Source: Rothia nasimurium (GTDB lineage Bacteria > Actinomycetota > Actinomycetes > Actinomycetales > Micrococcaceae). From it: DNA of 64,000 nt. The notes below the pieces were generated by a model, which was not told where the DNA came from, made no database searches, and saw nothing but the letters and a program-made list of their open reading frames with translations. This document shows, in pieces, positions 38,496 to 47,261 of this stretch. Within the stretch, counting starts at the first letter, position 1. Each line of letters opens with the position of its first letter. The translations under genes and the position numbers were made by a program. Location: NCBI RefSeq assembly GCF_928381705.1, contig NZ_CAKMSR010000005.1, positions 112,844 through 176,843 of the forward strand, written 5' to 3'.

Positions 38496-39818
38496 CTAGT
38501 GGTTTTTCTCGTGCACGGCGGTAACGGTTGCCTCCACAGCGCCGGCTGCCGCGCGCACACTAATGTTTTGCCCCTCGTGCAGGGTGCGGGCATCGCGTAC
38601 CAGCTGGCCGGAGGCGTCCTGCATCACCGCATAGCCGCGCTCCAGGGTCTGCTGGGGTGACAGGGCCGTAACCCGCGCCCGTAGCTGGCTAATAAGATCA
38701 CGGTCCCTGGCAAGACGGTGGACGGCCGCGTTCGAAGCCCTCGCCAGCAGCCGCTCAATATCCTCTGACCTAGCCAGCAGGGCTGAGCCCGGATTGGCAA
38801 GAACCGGACGGGACCGCACCTGGGCTAGACCGTAACGCTCAGCAGACACCAGCTGCTCTACAGCCCGCACCAGCTGATATCGGGCCGATGCGAAGAGCTC
38901 CCGCTCCTCACGGACGTCCGGAACAATACGCTTACCGGCATCGGTAGGGGTCGAAGCCCTCAAATCTGCTGCGTGGTCCATCAGAGGAGAATCAGCCTCG
39001 TGGCCAATAGCCGATACGACCGGGGTGTGCGCCGCTGCAACGGCCCGAACCATTGCCTCCTCAGAGAAAGGCAGCAGGTCTTCAAAGGAGCCGCCACCGC
39101 GGGCAATCACAATCACGTCGATGTCATCCCGGCTATCAAGCTCAGCCAGCGCAGGCGTCACCTGGGCAACCGCGTTCACGCCCTGCACCGCAACCTCCCG
39201 TACCTCAAAATCAACGGCAGGCCAGCGTAGGGAGGCGTTACGGATGACGTCCTTCATGGCGTCCGAATCACGGCCGGTAATCAAACCCACCCGGCGGGGG
39301 AGTAGCGGCAGGGGCTTCTTACGCTCGGGACTAAAAAGACCCTCAGCCTGCAGCCTGGCACGCAACTGCTCAATGAGCTCCAGCATAGAACCCACACCCA
39401 CCGGCTTGATGTTAGAGCCCTGCATCGATAGGCGGCCGGTCTTCACCCAGAAATCAGGCTTGAGCTGCAAAACCACCCGAGAGCCCCGCTCCAACTGGCC
39501 CTGCACCTTAGCCATCTCTGAGCCCCAGACCGTAACCGATACCGAGACCTCCTGCTCAATATCGCGCAGCGTCACATAGGAAACCCTGCCGCGGTGGTTG
39601 AGCTCAATAATCTGCCCCTCTACCCAGGTCGGTACGCAACGGGCAATATACTCGTGCATCTTATTCGACAGCACATGTAGGGGCCAGGGGTTATCGACGC
39701 TGGTCTGGCCAGCGCGTTCCGCTAGTTGCCGGGGTGCGCGCTGGGCCTGCTGTTCTTGCTGGGCCTGTAGCTGTGCCAGCGTCAGATGACCGGGTGCAGA
39801 ATCACCAAAACTGTTCAT
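38496..39818 (-). CDS. xseA: exodeoxyribonuclease VII large subunit
   Basis: 440 residues from the ATG at 39818 (MNSFGDSAPGH); the frame continues upstream into the divergent gene's leader and is rejected there. An OB-fold (VEGQIIELNHRGRVSYVTLRD) binds DNA. The catalytic domain has RVGLITGRDSDAMKDVIRN, DVIVIARGGGSFEDLLPFSEE and VSAIGHEADSPLMDHAADLRASTPTDA, read in parts. A coiled-coil and a short tail follow. It works in DNA repair with xseB, the next gene. Confidence 0.93.
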   Translation of the reverse strand: MNSFGDSAPGHLTLAQLQAQQEQQAQRAPRQLAERAGQTSVDNPWPLHVLSNKMHEYIARCVPTWVEGQIIELNHRGRVSYVTLRDIEQEVSVSVTVWGSEMAKVQGQLERGSRVVLQLKPDFWVKTGRLSMQGSNIKPVGVGSMLELIEQLRARLQAEGLFSPERKKPLPLLPRRVGLITGRDSDAMKDVIRNASLRWPAVDFEVREVAVQGVNAVAQVTPALAELDSRDDIDVIVIARGGGSFEDLLPFSEEAMVRAVAAAHTPVVSAIGHEADSPLMDHAADLRASTPTDAGKRIVPDVREERELFASARYQLVRAVEQLVSAERYGLAQVRSRPVLANPGSALLARSEDIERLLARASNAAVHRLARDRDLISQLRARVTALSPQQTLERGYAVMQDASGQLVRDARTLHEGQNISVRAAAGAVEATVTAVHEKNH

Positions 39819-39917
39819 ACACCTACTTCTACCACCGCTGGCTGACACTTTAAGCATTGAGCCGAGAAAAAATAGGAACTCAAGCAAATACTCAGTAAGA
39901 CCGGCTACCATGCAAGC

Positions 39918-41117
39918 ATGACGGGTACCCGCAAGAGCACAGAAGACTACGGCGACGGCAACTGGACAAACCCTTACGTTCAGGCCGAAAATCAGCGCGC
40001 CCAGGAAGAAGCCCAGGCAGCCTACGCCCAGCAGCCCCAGGGCTACGCCCACCCCTATGCAGAGCCGGCCTCGGCTCACTATGCCCAGGGGGCCTACCCT
40101 CCTGAAGCGCAGGCGCAGGGGGTAGCGTCCGCCCCGGTGGCGTCCTACGCGCCCCCACGGACGCCTCGACGTCAGCGCCGCCGGCCGGCTTTTAGCCTAG
40201 CCAGGCGCTTTCTCTGCATCCTGTTGGCCCTCCTTACGCTGGCTACCGGGCTGGCCGCAGCTACAGCCTACTGGGCACAAACCACCCTGGTAGATACCGA
40301 AAACTTTGCGGCGATGACCGAATCCATCGCCTACGACCAGGACTTCCAAACCAGTCTGGCAAGCGCCGTTACCGACGACATCATGGCTTCACCCGCTATC
40401 GAAACCTACCTGGGCGACGGGAACTCCACCGCCTGGTACGGGGGAGTGCAGAACTGGCTCTATGACCAGACCTACACCCTGGTTGACGGGGCTACCAACT
40501 CGCTGGTGACTTCCGATGCCTACCCCCAGCTGTGGGCCCAGGTGATTTCAGATACCCACGCCTATAACTTCTCGGGTGAAAGTCGCCCGGCGGTGCTTGA
40601 CCTTTCTGCCCTCTACGACCAAGCGGGGTCGTCTGTGCAGTCGGCGACCGGCTTTGGTGTTGATACCTCAAGCCTGCCCGGCCGTACCATCACCCTGGAT
40701 ACGGGGCAGAATATCTGGCCTATCAATTCCACTGTCAATACCCTGATTTGGCTGGCCTCTCTCTGGCAACCCCTGCTGGTGGTCAGCGGTCTATCTGCCC
40801 TGCTCGGGTTCCTCCTGTGGCCCCGCAACCGCTTTGCCTACCTGGCCTTCATCGCCTTAACTGCAGCTGGCCTGCTCTGGGTCGCCGGCCTGTTGGGTGG
40901 CGGTGCCTCACTGACCGCCGGAATTGAGCTACCGGCCAGCAACGCCGCCGTCCTTTTCTTACAAAAACTATCTGAAACTATCACCGCCTCTTTCGCTAGC
41001 TACCACAACGGCCTAGCCCTCAATCTGCTGATTGCGGGGGCAGTACTGACACTTCTTGCTCTTCTCTCAGCGATCATGGGGCTGACTGCGAGAGAAGCCA
41101 CTGCACGCACCCGCTAG
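39918..41117 (+). CDS. membrane protein with proline/alanine/tyrosine-rich N-terminus, unknown function
   Basis: 399 residues. Residues 1-95 are low complexity ([20 protein letters not shown]) and cytoplasmic by the basic patch PRRQRRRP. Helix 1 is at about residues 96-118. An outer domain of some 150 residues ([19 protein letters not shown]) follows, then three helices in the last 140 residues. I recognise the layout from the xseA-ispH neighbourhood of other Micrococcaceae, but no function is known. Reading starts 21 bases before ispH ends the gap, so it is probably in the ispH transcript. Confidence 0.6.
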   Translation: MTGTRKSTEDYGDGNWTNPYVQAENQRAQEEAQAAYAQQPQGYAHPYAEPASAHYAQGAYPPEAQAQGVASAPVASYAPPRTPRRQRRRPAFSLARRFLCILLALLTLATGLAAATAYWAQTTLVDTENFAAMTESIAYDQDFQTSLASAVTDDIMASPAIETYLGDGNSTAWYGGVQNWLYDQTYTLVDGATNSLVTSDAYPQLWAQVISDTHAYNFSGESRPAVLDLSALYDQAGSSVQSATGFGVDTSSLPGRTITLDTGQNIWPINSTVNTLIWLASLWQPLLVVSGLSALLGFLLWPRNRFAYLAFIALTAAGLLWVAGLLGGGASLTAGIELPASNAAVLFLQKLSETITASFASYHNGLALNLLIAGAVLTLLALLSAIMGLTAREATARTR

Positions 41118-41137
41118 AACCACGTAGGATAGAGACT

Positions 41138-42229
41138 ATGTCTACCCAAGAGAAGACCATTGAACTGGGTCTGCCCACCGTACCCCGCGTGCGCAGGACC
41201 CGCGAAGAAGTTGAGGCAGCCGCCCCCACCGGCGACAAGAAGGTGCTCCTAGCAGCACCTCGCGGCTACTGCGCAGGTGTTGACCGCGCCGTCATTGCCG
41301 TTGAGAAGGCCCTGGACCACTACGGGGCGCCTGTCTACGTGCGTAAGCAGATTGTGCACAACCGCCACGTGGTTGAAACCCTCGAAGCTCAGGGAGCAAT
41401 TTTCGTGGACGAGGTGGAGGAAGTCCCCGAGGGCGCCGTCACCGTCTTCTCCGCCCACGGTGTTTCCCCGGCAGTAGTTGCCTCAGCAGAAGAGCGCCAG
41501 CTTAACACCATTGACGCTACCTGCCCCCTGGTTTCAAAGGTGCACCGCGAGGCTGTGCGCTTTGCCAAGCAGGACTACGACATTCTGCTGATTGGCCACA
41601 CCGGCCACGAAGAGGTAGAGGGTACCGCCGGCGAAGCCCCCGACCATATTCAGATCGTGAACTCACCCGATGAGGTTGACCAGGTGACCGTTCGCGACCC
41701 CGAGAAGGTCGTGTGGATTTCGCAGACCACCCTGTCTGTGGACGAAACCCTTGAAACCGTTGCCCGTCTGCGTGAGCGCTTCCCCACCCTGCAGGACCCG
41801 CCCTCCGACGATATCTGCTACGCAACCTCTAACCGCCAGGGCGCTATCAAGGAGATCGCTCCGAAGGCTGACCTGGTGATTGTGGTGGGCTCGACCAACT
41901 CGTCGAACTCTGTGCGCTTGAAGGAAGTCGCCCTGGAATACGGCGCTAAGCAGGCCTACCTGGTGGACTACGCCAATGAGGTTGATGAGGCCTGGTTCGA
42001 GGGTGTGACCACCGTGGGTCTGACTTCTGGCGCTTCTGTGCCCGAGGTACTGGTGCAGGACGTTCTGCGTCTGCTGGCTGACTACGGTTATGTTGACGTT
42101 GAGAAGTTTGAGACCGCTAAGGAAGATATTCTCTTCTCCCTGCCCAAGGAGCTGCGTGCGGCCCTGAAGAATGATTCGGGTGAGCCCGCGATGCGATTGG
42201 GAGGACGAGGCGCGAAGCCGAGCCGGTAA
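41138..42229 (+). CDS. ispH: 4-hydroxy-3-methylbut-2-enyl diphosphate reductase
   Basis: 363 residues. The last step of the MEP pathway, giving isopentenyl and dimethylallyl diphosphate. The three cysteines of the [4Fe-4S] cluster are in [23 protein letters not shown] and [18 protein letters not shown] binds the diphosphate. The N-terminus has an extra 30 residues ([17 protein letters not shown]), and a tail follows the catalytic part ([13 protein letters not shown]). A perfect hairpin closes the transcript. Confidence 0.96.
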   Translation: MSTQEKTIELGLPTVPRVRRTREEVEAAAPTGDKKVLLAAPRGYCAGVDRAVIAVEKALDHYGAPVYVRKQIVHNRHVVETLEAQGAIFVDEVEEVPEGAVTVFSAHGVSPAVVASAEERQLNTIDATCPLVSKVHREAVRFAKQDYDILLIGHTGHEEVEGTAGEAPDHIQIVNSPDEVDQVTVRDPEKVVWISQTTLSVDETLETVARLRERFPTLQDPPSDDICYATSNRQGAIKEIAPKADLVIVVGSTNSSNSVRLKEVALEYGAKQAYLVDYANEVDEAWFEGVTTVGLTSGASVPEVLVQDVLRLLADYGYVDVEKFETAKEDILFSLPKELRAALKNDSGEPAMRLGGRGAKPSR

Positions 42230-42250
42230 AATCGCGAAGAGTTTCCCTAT

Positions 42251-42282
42251 AAGAAAAGGCCCCCGCACGGGGGCCTTTTCTT
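42251..42282. terminator. bidirectional terminator between ispH and amino-acid transporter
   Basis: AAGAAAAGGCCCCC (42251-42264), 4-nt loop, GGGGGCCTTTTCTT (42269-42282), with T/A runs on both sides. Confidence 0.92.
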
Positions 42283-42292
42283 GTGGGACTGG

Positions 42293-43600
42293 TTAGCTGG
42301 GGATTAGGCCGTAGACGACGGCGGAGAAGGCTGCGATGCCTGAGATCACCACGAAGATGTTGGAGAGTTTGCCGCGGTAGGGGGCTAGGGCCGGTACCTT
42401 GTGGATGGCCCACATGGGCACGATGAAGAGTACTAGGGCCATGACGGGGCCGACTAGGGATTCGATGAGGGAGAGGACGCTGGGGTTCAGCACGGCTGCA
42501 ATCCAGACGGCGACTACGATAAAGGCGTTGATAGCCATGTTGAGGGCCTTATCGCTGATGCGCTTTTTCTCGGGGTCGAAGTTCTTTCGGATAATACCGG
42601 CTGCTCCTTCGTGCCCGCCGAGCCAGTGACCAAAGTAGGAGGAAATGATGGCCGCAATAGCTACGATGGGGCCGAGCCAGTTGATGAAGGGGGCATCAAA
42701 TTCGTTGGCCAGGTAGGAGAGGATGGGCAGGTTTGAGGCGCGGGCTTCAGCGAGGCCGTCCGGACCGATAGCTAGTACGCAGGACCAGACAAAGCCCATG
42801 GTGAAGACGGTCAGAATGATTGAGGTAACGCGCAGTACACGGGAGGCCTTGACCGAAGCGAAGCCGTGGTACTGCTTGCGCATAGCCACTGAGAACTGGG
42901 AGATAGCCGCTGCGTGGTAGAAGGAGAAGACGAGCACCGGCAGCATGAGCCAGAGGGTCATCGAGAAGTTGCCGGGAGCCGGCACCTGGCTAAAACCGTC
43001 GAGTGACCAGTGGGGGATGAGGTAGAGGGTGAGCGCGGCGAGTACCAGAATAAGGGGGTAGACCAGGAACTGGGTCACCATGAGCATAAATTTTTGGCCG
43101 ATAATCATGACGGCGCTCATGGCGCCAACAAGCAGGGCGGCAAGAAGCCAGCGGGGCAGGGGTTCTAGCCCGAACTGGTTGGTCAGGAAGGAGTCAACGG
43201 TGTTGGTGATACTGACGCCGTAAATGAGCAGGATGGGGTAGATGGAGAGGAAGTAGAGCAGGGTAAAGATCTTGCCGAAGCCTCGGCCGAAGAATTCTTC
43301 GGCTACCTCTGTGATATCTGCTGTTTGTTTGGAGCTGGCGGAGACCATGCGGGAGAGCCCTCGGTGGGCGAGGAAAGTCATGGGCCAAATCAGAATGGTT
43401 GCGGCCAGCAGCGGCCAGACACCACCGGCGCCCGCGTTAATGGGGAGAAAGAGGACGCCCGCGCCGACGGCGGTGCCAAAGAGGCTGACGGTCCAGGCTG
43501 TGTCTGTGCGGTTCCACCCCGGCGCCCGGGTTGCGGCGTCGCCCATTTCTATGGCTGCGGTGGAGACATCGGTGTATTCGTGGCTGCCCTTGTGAGACAT
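42293..43600 (-). CDS. HAAAP/SdaC-type amino acid transporter
   Basis: 435 residues from the ATG at 43600, with AGGAG nine bases upstream. Eleven hydrophobic segments. TVSLFGTAVGAGVLFLPINAG at the first helix, with its unwound GAGVLFLP, is the hallmark of the hydroxy/aromatic amino acid permease group that includes the serine carrier SdaC; FFGRGFGKIFTLLYFLSIYP and FSFYHAAAISQFS fit as well. It imports an amino acid with protons or sodium across the inner membrane; serine or threonine is likelier than aromatic, but not proven. Monocistronic, divergent from the SMR gene. Confidence 0.82.
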   Translation of the reverse strand: MSHKGSHEYTDVSTAAIEMGDAATRAPGWNRTDTAWTVSLFGTAVGAGVLFLPINAGAGGVWPLLAATILIWPMTFLAHRGLSRMVSASSKQTADITEVAEEFFGRGFGKIFTLLYFLSIYPILLIYGVSITNTVDSFLTNQFGLEPLPRWLLAALLVGAMSAVMIIGQKFMLMVTQFLVYPLILVLAALTLYLIPHWSLDGFSQVPAPGNFSMTLWLMLPVLVFSFYHAAAISQFSVAMRKQYHGFASVKASRVLRVTSIILTVFTMGFVWSCVLAIGPDGLAEARASNLPILSYLANEFDAPFINWLGPIVAIAAIISSYFGHWLGGHEGAAGIIRKNFDPEKKRISDKALNMAINAFIVVAVWIAAVLNPSVLSLIESLVGPVMALVLFIVPMWAIHKVPALAPYRGKLSNIFVVISGIAAFSAVVYGLIPS

Positions 43601-43685
43601 ACAAAAACTCCTAGATTCACATCGTTGTGAGATACGTGTACTTATCATTCTAGCCTTTTTTGTACGAGCCATGCAGAATAAGCCT

Positions 43686-44009
43686 ATGCCCTACCTTTTC
43701 CTCGCGCTCGCTATTGGCTCGGTGCTCATTGCCACCACCCTGCTGAAATACACTGAGGGGTTCACCAAACTGTGGTTTACCCTGGGGTGCCTGGTGGGCT
43801 ACGGTTTCGCTTTTTTCATGCTGTCGCTGGCGGTGCGGGACATTCCGGTGGGAGTTGCCTACGCCCTGTGGGCAGGTTTGGGTACGGCGGCGATTGTCGC
43901 TATTGGCGCCCTCTTCCTAGGGGAGCCCATCACCCTGGTCAAGGTTGTGGGTATTTCCCTGATTGTGGCCGGTGTGCTGGTGCTCAACCTGGGCGGGGCT
44001 AGCCACTAG
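43686..44009 (+). CDS. SMR family small multidrug exporter, lacking the membrane glutamate
   Basis: 107 residues from the ATG at 43686 (MPYLFLALAIGSVLIATTLL); the ATG at 43671 would add five residues, and neither has a good ribosome site. Four helices and the EmrE pattern are clear: TEGFTKLW, AYALWAGLG with Trp62, and GEPITLVKVVGI. In EmrE, Glu14 of helix 1 is the proton- and drug-binding residue. Aligned on TTLxK, the matching position here is Val13 (codon GTG, one base from GAG). It may therefore not export by the usual mechanism, or it may pair with another SMR subunit elsewhere. Confidence 0.85.
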   Translation: MPYLFLALAIGSVLIATTLLKYTEGFTKLWFTLGCLVGYGFAFFMLSLAVRDIPVGVAYALWAGLGTAAIVAIGALFLGEPITLVKVVGISLIVAGVLVLNLGGASH

Positions 44010-45049
44010 TTCTGGTAGCAGATTTCTTCCCAGACGGGCCGGTAGCCCAGCTCCTCATTAACCTTGATCATGGCCGGGTTGACGGCCGAGTTTATGGTAA
44101 TAATTTGCCGGATGTGGGGCGCGGACGCCGGTAGGCGGGTATGGCTGAGCACCTTGAGGGTGCGGGAGAGGCCAAGGCCGCGGTGCTCTGGCATGACAAC
44201 TGTAGATTCCTGCCAGGCTGAGGCATTGCCCGGGTGGGTGGGGTAGCTCAGTGCTGTGAGGGCCGCAACCGTACCCTGGTGCAGGGCGGCGGCATAGATG
44301 AGACCGTCACCTGCAGCGTGAGCTCGGACCTCCATCTCGCGCAGACGCTCAGGGGTGAAGTCTGAAGCTTCCCGGTGGGCTTCTCCTATGGGCTCATCTA
44401 CCTCCAGCTGGTGGTAAGCAGCTGCTGCTGATTCTAAATACTGGTCGGGAATGTGGTTTTCCCAGACCTCAAAGGTGTAGGCGGGGTCGGCTATTGTCTT
44501 GCGCTCAGCCGCCTGCGCGAGGTTAGCGGGGATCGGCAGGGGAGCAATTCTTGTGATATCAGAATTCTTAGGTTCTAGGCCTAGAAGAGCCGCAACCCTG
44601 TTGATGGGCAGGGCGGGGTCGTCCTTGTTGTCGTCCTGCATGAGGTAGCCGTAGTAGGAGATGTGGGTGCGTCCGCTGGGCCTGATAGCCTCGGCCAGGG
44701 CATGGCGGGTAAGCGCTTCTTCCAGGCCCCGCCCTTCAGCATCGGGGTGGACGGCGAGAAGGAAGTTCAGGCCATCCAGGTTCTCTTTAAGGGGGAGTGA
44801 CACCAGCACAATACCGAGAATCTGCCCCCGGACCTCAGCAACCCAGCGGTAGTTTTCATAGTAACTGGAGGGGGCAAGAATAGCCCTCCGTTCTTCAATG
44901 GTTGTGGTGGACGGGAAGCCGTAGAGCTTTTCATCGCAGGCAGACTCTAGAGCATTGAGCTGCTCCATATCGGCATCGGAGTCAAGGTTGATGGGGCGGA
45001 TGCTGATGTCCCGGGGCAAAAACTGCGCTACTGTCATGCTGACCAGCAT
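44006..45049 (-). CDS. GNAT family N-acetyltransferase (two-domain)
   Basis: 347 residues from the ATG at 45049; an ATG four codons later is also possible. The first half has IRPINLDSDADMEQLNALE and LAVHPDAEGRGLEEALTRHAL; the second half has STVVMPEHRGLGLSRTLKVLSH and IITINSAVNPAMIKVNEELGYRPV. The second is the better acetyl-CoA-binding loop (RGLGLSRTLK) with the standard C-terminal strand. Thus it is a tandem GNAT protein of the mycothiol-synthase-like layout, with unknown acceptor. Its stop overlaps the SMR stop by four bases in convergent orientation. Confidence 0.75.
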   Translation of the reverse strand: MLVSMTVAQFLPRDISIRPINLDSDADMEQLNALESACDEKLYGFPSTTTIEERRAILAPSSYYENYRWVAEVRGQILGIVLVSLPLKENLDGLNFLLAVHPDAEGRGLEEALTRHALAEAIRPSGRTHISYYGYLMQDDNKDDPALPINRVAALLGLEPKNSDITRIAPLPIPANLAQAAERKTIADPAYTFEVWENHIPDQYLESAAAAYHQLEVDEPIGEAHREASDFTPERLREMEVRAHAAGDGLIYAAALHQGTVAALTALSYPTHPGNASAWQESTVVMPEHRGLGLSRTLKVLSHTRLPASAPHIRQIITINSAVNPAMIKVNEELGYRPVWEEICYQN

Positions 45050-45189
45050 AAAATACCGTGCTCCAGGTAACAAGAGGTGGGTGAGGGGAAGCTGCCTGAC
45101 CTACCCACTGGGGCCGGGCGTCCGCACCGCGTGCAGGGCTTCTCCAGCGCTCCCGTGCTCGCTTGACTCGCCCCTGTAAACTAGAAACC

Positions 45190-46275
45190 GTGGCTTTAAC
45201 TATTGGAATTGTGGGTCTGCCCAACGTCGGCAAGTCGACCCTCTTTAACGCACTGACCAAAAACAACATCCTGGCAGCGAACTACCCCTTCGCGACCATC
45301 GAACCCAACGTGGGCGTCGTCAACCTGCCCGATGAGCGCCTGGCTCGCCTGGCTGAAATCTACGGTTCCGAGCGCATTCTGCCCGCGACCGTCTCCTTCG
45401 TTGATATCGCCGGTATCGTTCGCGGCGCCTCCGAAGGTGAAGGCCTGGGTAACCAGTTCCTCGCCAACATCCGCGAGGCCCACGCTATCGCCCAGGTCGT
45501 CCGCGCTTTCGATGACCCCGACGTCATCCACGTCGACGGTAAGGTAGACCCCGCCAGCGACATGGAAACCATCAACACCGAGCTGGTGCTGGCTGACCTG
45601 CAGACCCTGGAAAACGCTATTCCCCGCCTGGAAAAGGCTGTCAAAATCAAGAAGGGCGACCCTGCCCAGCTTGAGGAATACAAGAAGGCCCAGGCTGTGC
45701 TGGAACAGGGCGACACCCTGATTTCCAAGTACGAAGAAGCCAAGATTGACATGGCTATGCTCAAGGAGCTGAACCTGCTCACCTCCAAGCCTTTCATCTA
45801 CGTCTTTAACTCGGACGAGGGCGTCCTCGCCTCTGAGGAAAAGCAGGCTGAACTGCGCGCCATGGTCGCCCCCGCTGAGGCCGTCTTCCTGGACGCCAAG
45901 CTTGAGGCTGACATGGTGGAGCTCTCTGAAGAAGAGGCTCGCGAAATGCTGGAAATGAGTGGTCAGGACGAGTCCGGCCTCGACAAGCTGGCCCGCGTCG
46001 GCTTTTCCACCTTGGGTCTGCAGACCTACCTGACCGCAGGCCCCAAGGAAACCCGCGCCTGGACCATCACCAAGGGCGACACCGCCCCCCAGGCTGCCGG
46101 CGTCATCCACACCGACTTTGAGCGCGGCTTCATCAAGGCCGAAGTTGTTTCCTTCTCTGACCTGGACGATGCCGGCTCCATGGCCGAGGCTAAGGCCCGC
46201 GGCAAGGTCCGCATGGAAGGCAAGGACTACATCATGCAGGACGGCGACGTGGTGGAGTTCCGCTTCAACGTCTAG
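45190..46275 (+). CDS. ychF: redox-regulated ATPase/GTPase YchF
   Basis: 361 residues from the GTG at 45190. [14 protein letters not shown] is the P-loop, with [10 protein letters not shown] switch I and [10 protein letters not shown] switch II. A coiled-coil arm follows at about residues 125-200, and the C-terminal TGS-like domain ends in [13 protein letters not shown]. YchF/OLA1 proteins prefer ATP, bind ribosomes and affect stress responses. The last 41 bases of the gene and just beyond (46236-46276) are duplicated downstream at 47050-47090, on the far side of a toxin-antitoxin insert; the gene itself is complete. Confidence 0.95.
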   Translation: MALTIGIVGLPNVGKSTLFNALTKNNILAANYPFATIEPNVGVVNLPDERLARLAEIYGSERILPATVSFVDIAGIVRGASEGEGLGNQFLANIREAHAIAQVVRAFDDPDVIHVDGKVDPASDMETINTELVLADLQTLENAIPRLEKAVKIKKGDPAQLEEYKKAQAVLEQGDTLISKYEEAKIDMAMLKELNLLTSKPFIYVFNSDEGVLASEEKQAELRAMVAPAEAVFLDAKLEADMVELSEEEAREMLEMSGQDESGLDKLARVGFSTLGLQTYLTAGPKETRAWTITKGDTAPQAAGVIHTDFERGFIKAEVVSFSDLDDAGSMAEAKARGKVRMEGKDYIMQDGDVVEFRFNV

Positions 46276-46276
46276 C
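46236..46276 (+). repeat. left 41-bp direct repeat at the ychF 3' end
   Basis: Starts GCAGGACGGC and ends CAACGTCTAGC, including the ychF stop. 40 of 41 positions match 47050-47090; the only difference is C46245 against G47059. It bounds the MntA-HepT insert on the left, like an attachment-site duplication. Confidence 0.92.
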
Positions 46277-46299
46277 TTTGTAGCCTCTGATATTCTGAT

Positions 46300-46331
46300 G
46301 GCCGGTTGCTCCCTGGAAGGAGCTACCGGCC
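46300..46331 (+). terminator. terminator inside the insert, after ychF
   Basis: GGCCGGT (46300-46306) pairs with ACCGGCC (46325-46331), with an inner CTCC/GGAG, followed by ACTTTTTA. It now ends the ychF transcript. Confidence 0.8.
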
Positions 46332-46353
46332 ACTTTTTATAGAAAATAAAAGC

Positions 46354-46379
46354 CCTATCTTTTCTCAGAAGTGGATAGG
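46354..46379 (+). promoter_or_regulatory. inverted repeat in the mntA promoter region
   Basis: CCTATC (46354-46359) - 14 bases - GATAGG (46374-46379), 12 bases before the mntA ATG and overlapping a TAAACT -10-like box. It is a possible operator for autoregulation. Confidence 0.4.
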
Positions 46380-46391
46380 TAAACTGTGGGT

Positions 46392-46730
46392 ATGAGCACT
46401 AGAAGTCTAAGCAGAGAAAGCCTAGAGCATAGGTCTTTACTTCAGACCCACTGGCAGCCATTCACAGAGCTGCTGGAACGATACGGTGCCTATAACCCGC
46501 AACTTTTCGGGTCGGTCGCCCGGGGTACTGCTGGCCCGGAGAGCGACTTAGATATTCTGGTAGAGATGGATCCCGCTGATGGTAACGTCTTGATGCGGGC
46601 AGCTGGTCTTATGGAGGAAACCCGTAACCTTTTGGGTACTCAGCGGGTCGATATTTTTCCTCTTCAGCTCCTTAAAAATCAAGTATCCCAGCAGGCCCTG
46701 GCCGAGGCAGTTCCCCTATGGCAAGACTAG
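46392..46730 (+). CDS. mntA: MntA-type nucleotidyltransferase antitoxin
   Basis: 112 residues from the ATG at 46392 (MSTRSLSRES). FGSVARGTAGPESDLDILVE contains the Pol-beta-type minimal nucleotidyltransferase motif: G40-S41, R44, Asp52 and Asp54, with the third Asp in QRVDIFPL. In known MntA-HepT pairs this enzyme adds AMP to a tyrosine of the HEPN toxin and so neutralises it. It overlaps hepT by 13 bases, ensuring coupled translation. It lies within an insert between duplicated ychF ends. Confidence 0.88.
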   Translation: MSTRSLSRESLEHRSLLQTHWQPFTELLERYGAYNPQLFGSVARGTAGPESDLDILVEMDPADGNVLMRAAGLMEETRNLLGTQRVDIFPLQLLKNQVSQQALAEAVPLWQD

Positions 46731-47089
46731 TGAGTCAGCGCATCGAAGATATCTTGCGCGCTATCAGCAACTGTGAAGACTATGTTCAGCTTATTTCTTC
46801 TGAACCTCGTCTAACGAGGATGGGTGAGGATGCAATCGAACGGAATCTACAGATTATTGGTGACGCCGTGAAAACGCTCCCGGGGACCCTAACCGAAGCT
46901 TATCAAGAGATTCCATGGCCACAGATTCGTGGCCTGCGAAACATACTGGTTCATGAGTATTTTGGAGTGGACATTGAACTGGTTTTTGAAGTAGTTGGGA
47001 TTTATCTCCCACCGCTGAAGCACTGCCTAGAAAGCCTGGAGGTTCTTGAGCAGGACGGGGACGTGGTGGAGTTCCGCTTCAACGTCTAG
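46718..47089 (+). CDS. hepT: HepT-type HEPN toxin with a C-terminal tail borrowed from ychF
   Basis: 123 residues. A four-helix HEPN domain (DUF86 type). RGLRNILVHEYFGVD contains the RX4HXY motif with Arg74, His79 and Tyr81; the Arg and His cleave RNA and the Tyr is the AMPylation target in studied pairs. The family-like part ends at about residue 112 (LESLEVLEQ). The remaining residues [11 protein letters not shown] and the TAG stop are encoded by the right-hand copy of the ychF 3' end, read in the same frame as in ychF. The toxin therefore lost its own stop at insertion. All catalytic residues are kept, so it is probably functional. Confidence 0.88.
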   Translation: MARLVSQRIEDILRAISNCEDYVQLISSEPRLTRMGEDAIERNLQIIGDAVKTLPGTLTEAYQEIPWPQIRGLRNILVHEYFGVDIELVFEVVGIYLPPLKHCLESLEVLEQDGDVVEFRFNV

Positions 47090-47090
47090 C
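47050..47090 (+). repeat. right 41-bp direct repeat (ychF 3' end copy) inside hepT
   Basis: Begins GCAGGACGGG and ends CAACGTCTAGC. It is 40/41 identical to 46236-46276 and supplies the last 12 codons and stop of hepT. The start-to-start distance of the two copies is 814 bases. Confidence 0.92.
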
Positions 47091-47113
47091 CTCCAAACCG
47101 GATTTCCCCTTGG

Positions 47114-47158
47114 AAAAGTGCAAGTGCCCCGTGAAAAGTGCGGGGCACTTGCACTTTT
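47114..47158 (+). terminator. terminator after the insert (probable original ychF terminator)
   Basis: AAAAGTGCAAGTGCCCC (47114-47130) pairs perfectly with GGGGCACTTGCACTTTT (47142-47158), 11-nt loop, T-run. Confidence 0.9.
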
Positions 47159-47261
47159 TCGATGGCGTCTTAGGTGCGTGTGCGGTGTGTCGTCTACCGC
47201 TCATAAGTATGCTTTTGGCACAATAGGGGATACCAAGCTACCTGATGAAAGAAGGTTTATC

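Larger units (their letters stand above)
46277..47049 (+). mobile_element. small insert carrying a MntA-HepT module, bounded by duplicated ychF 3' ends
   Basis: 773 bases between the two 41-bp repeats. It holds a terminator (46300-46331), a promoter region and exactly two genes, with no recombinase. Its base composition and codons (AGA, CTA, TTT more often) are visibly more AT-rich than its neighbours. Removal of the insert plus one repeat would leave ychF intact followed directly by the terminator at 47114. The transfer mechanism is inferred, not seen. Confidence 0.65.

Noticed and set aside
45196..46110. 304-codon minus-strand frame opposite ychF
   Set aside because: Mirror frame of a highly conserved gene with strong codon bias; no ribosome site.
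46236..47090. An ordinary transposon or integron cassette
   Set aside because: No terminal inverted repeats, transposase or attC-like site; the boundaries are direct repeats of a host gene end, so a different process is more likely.
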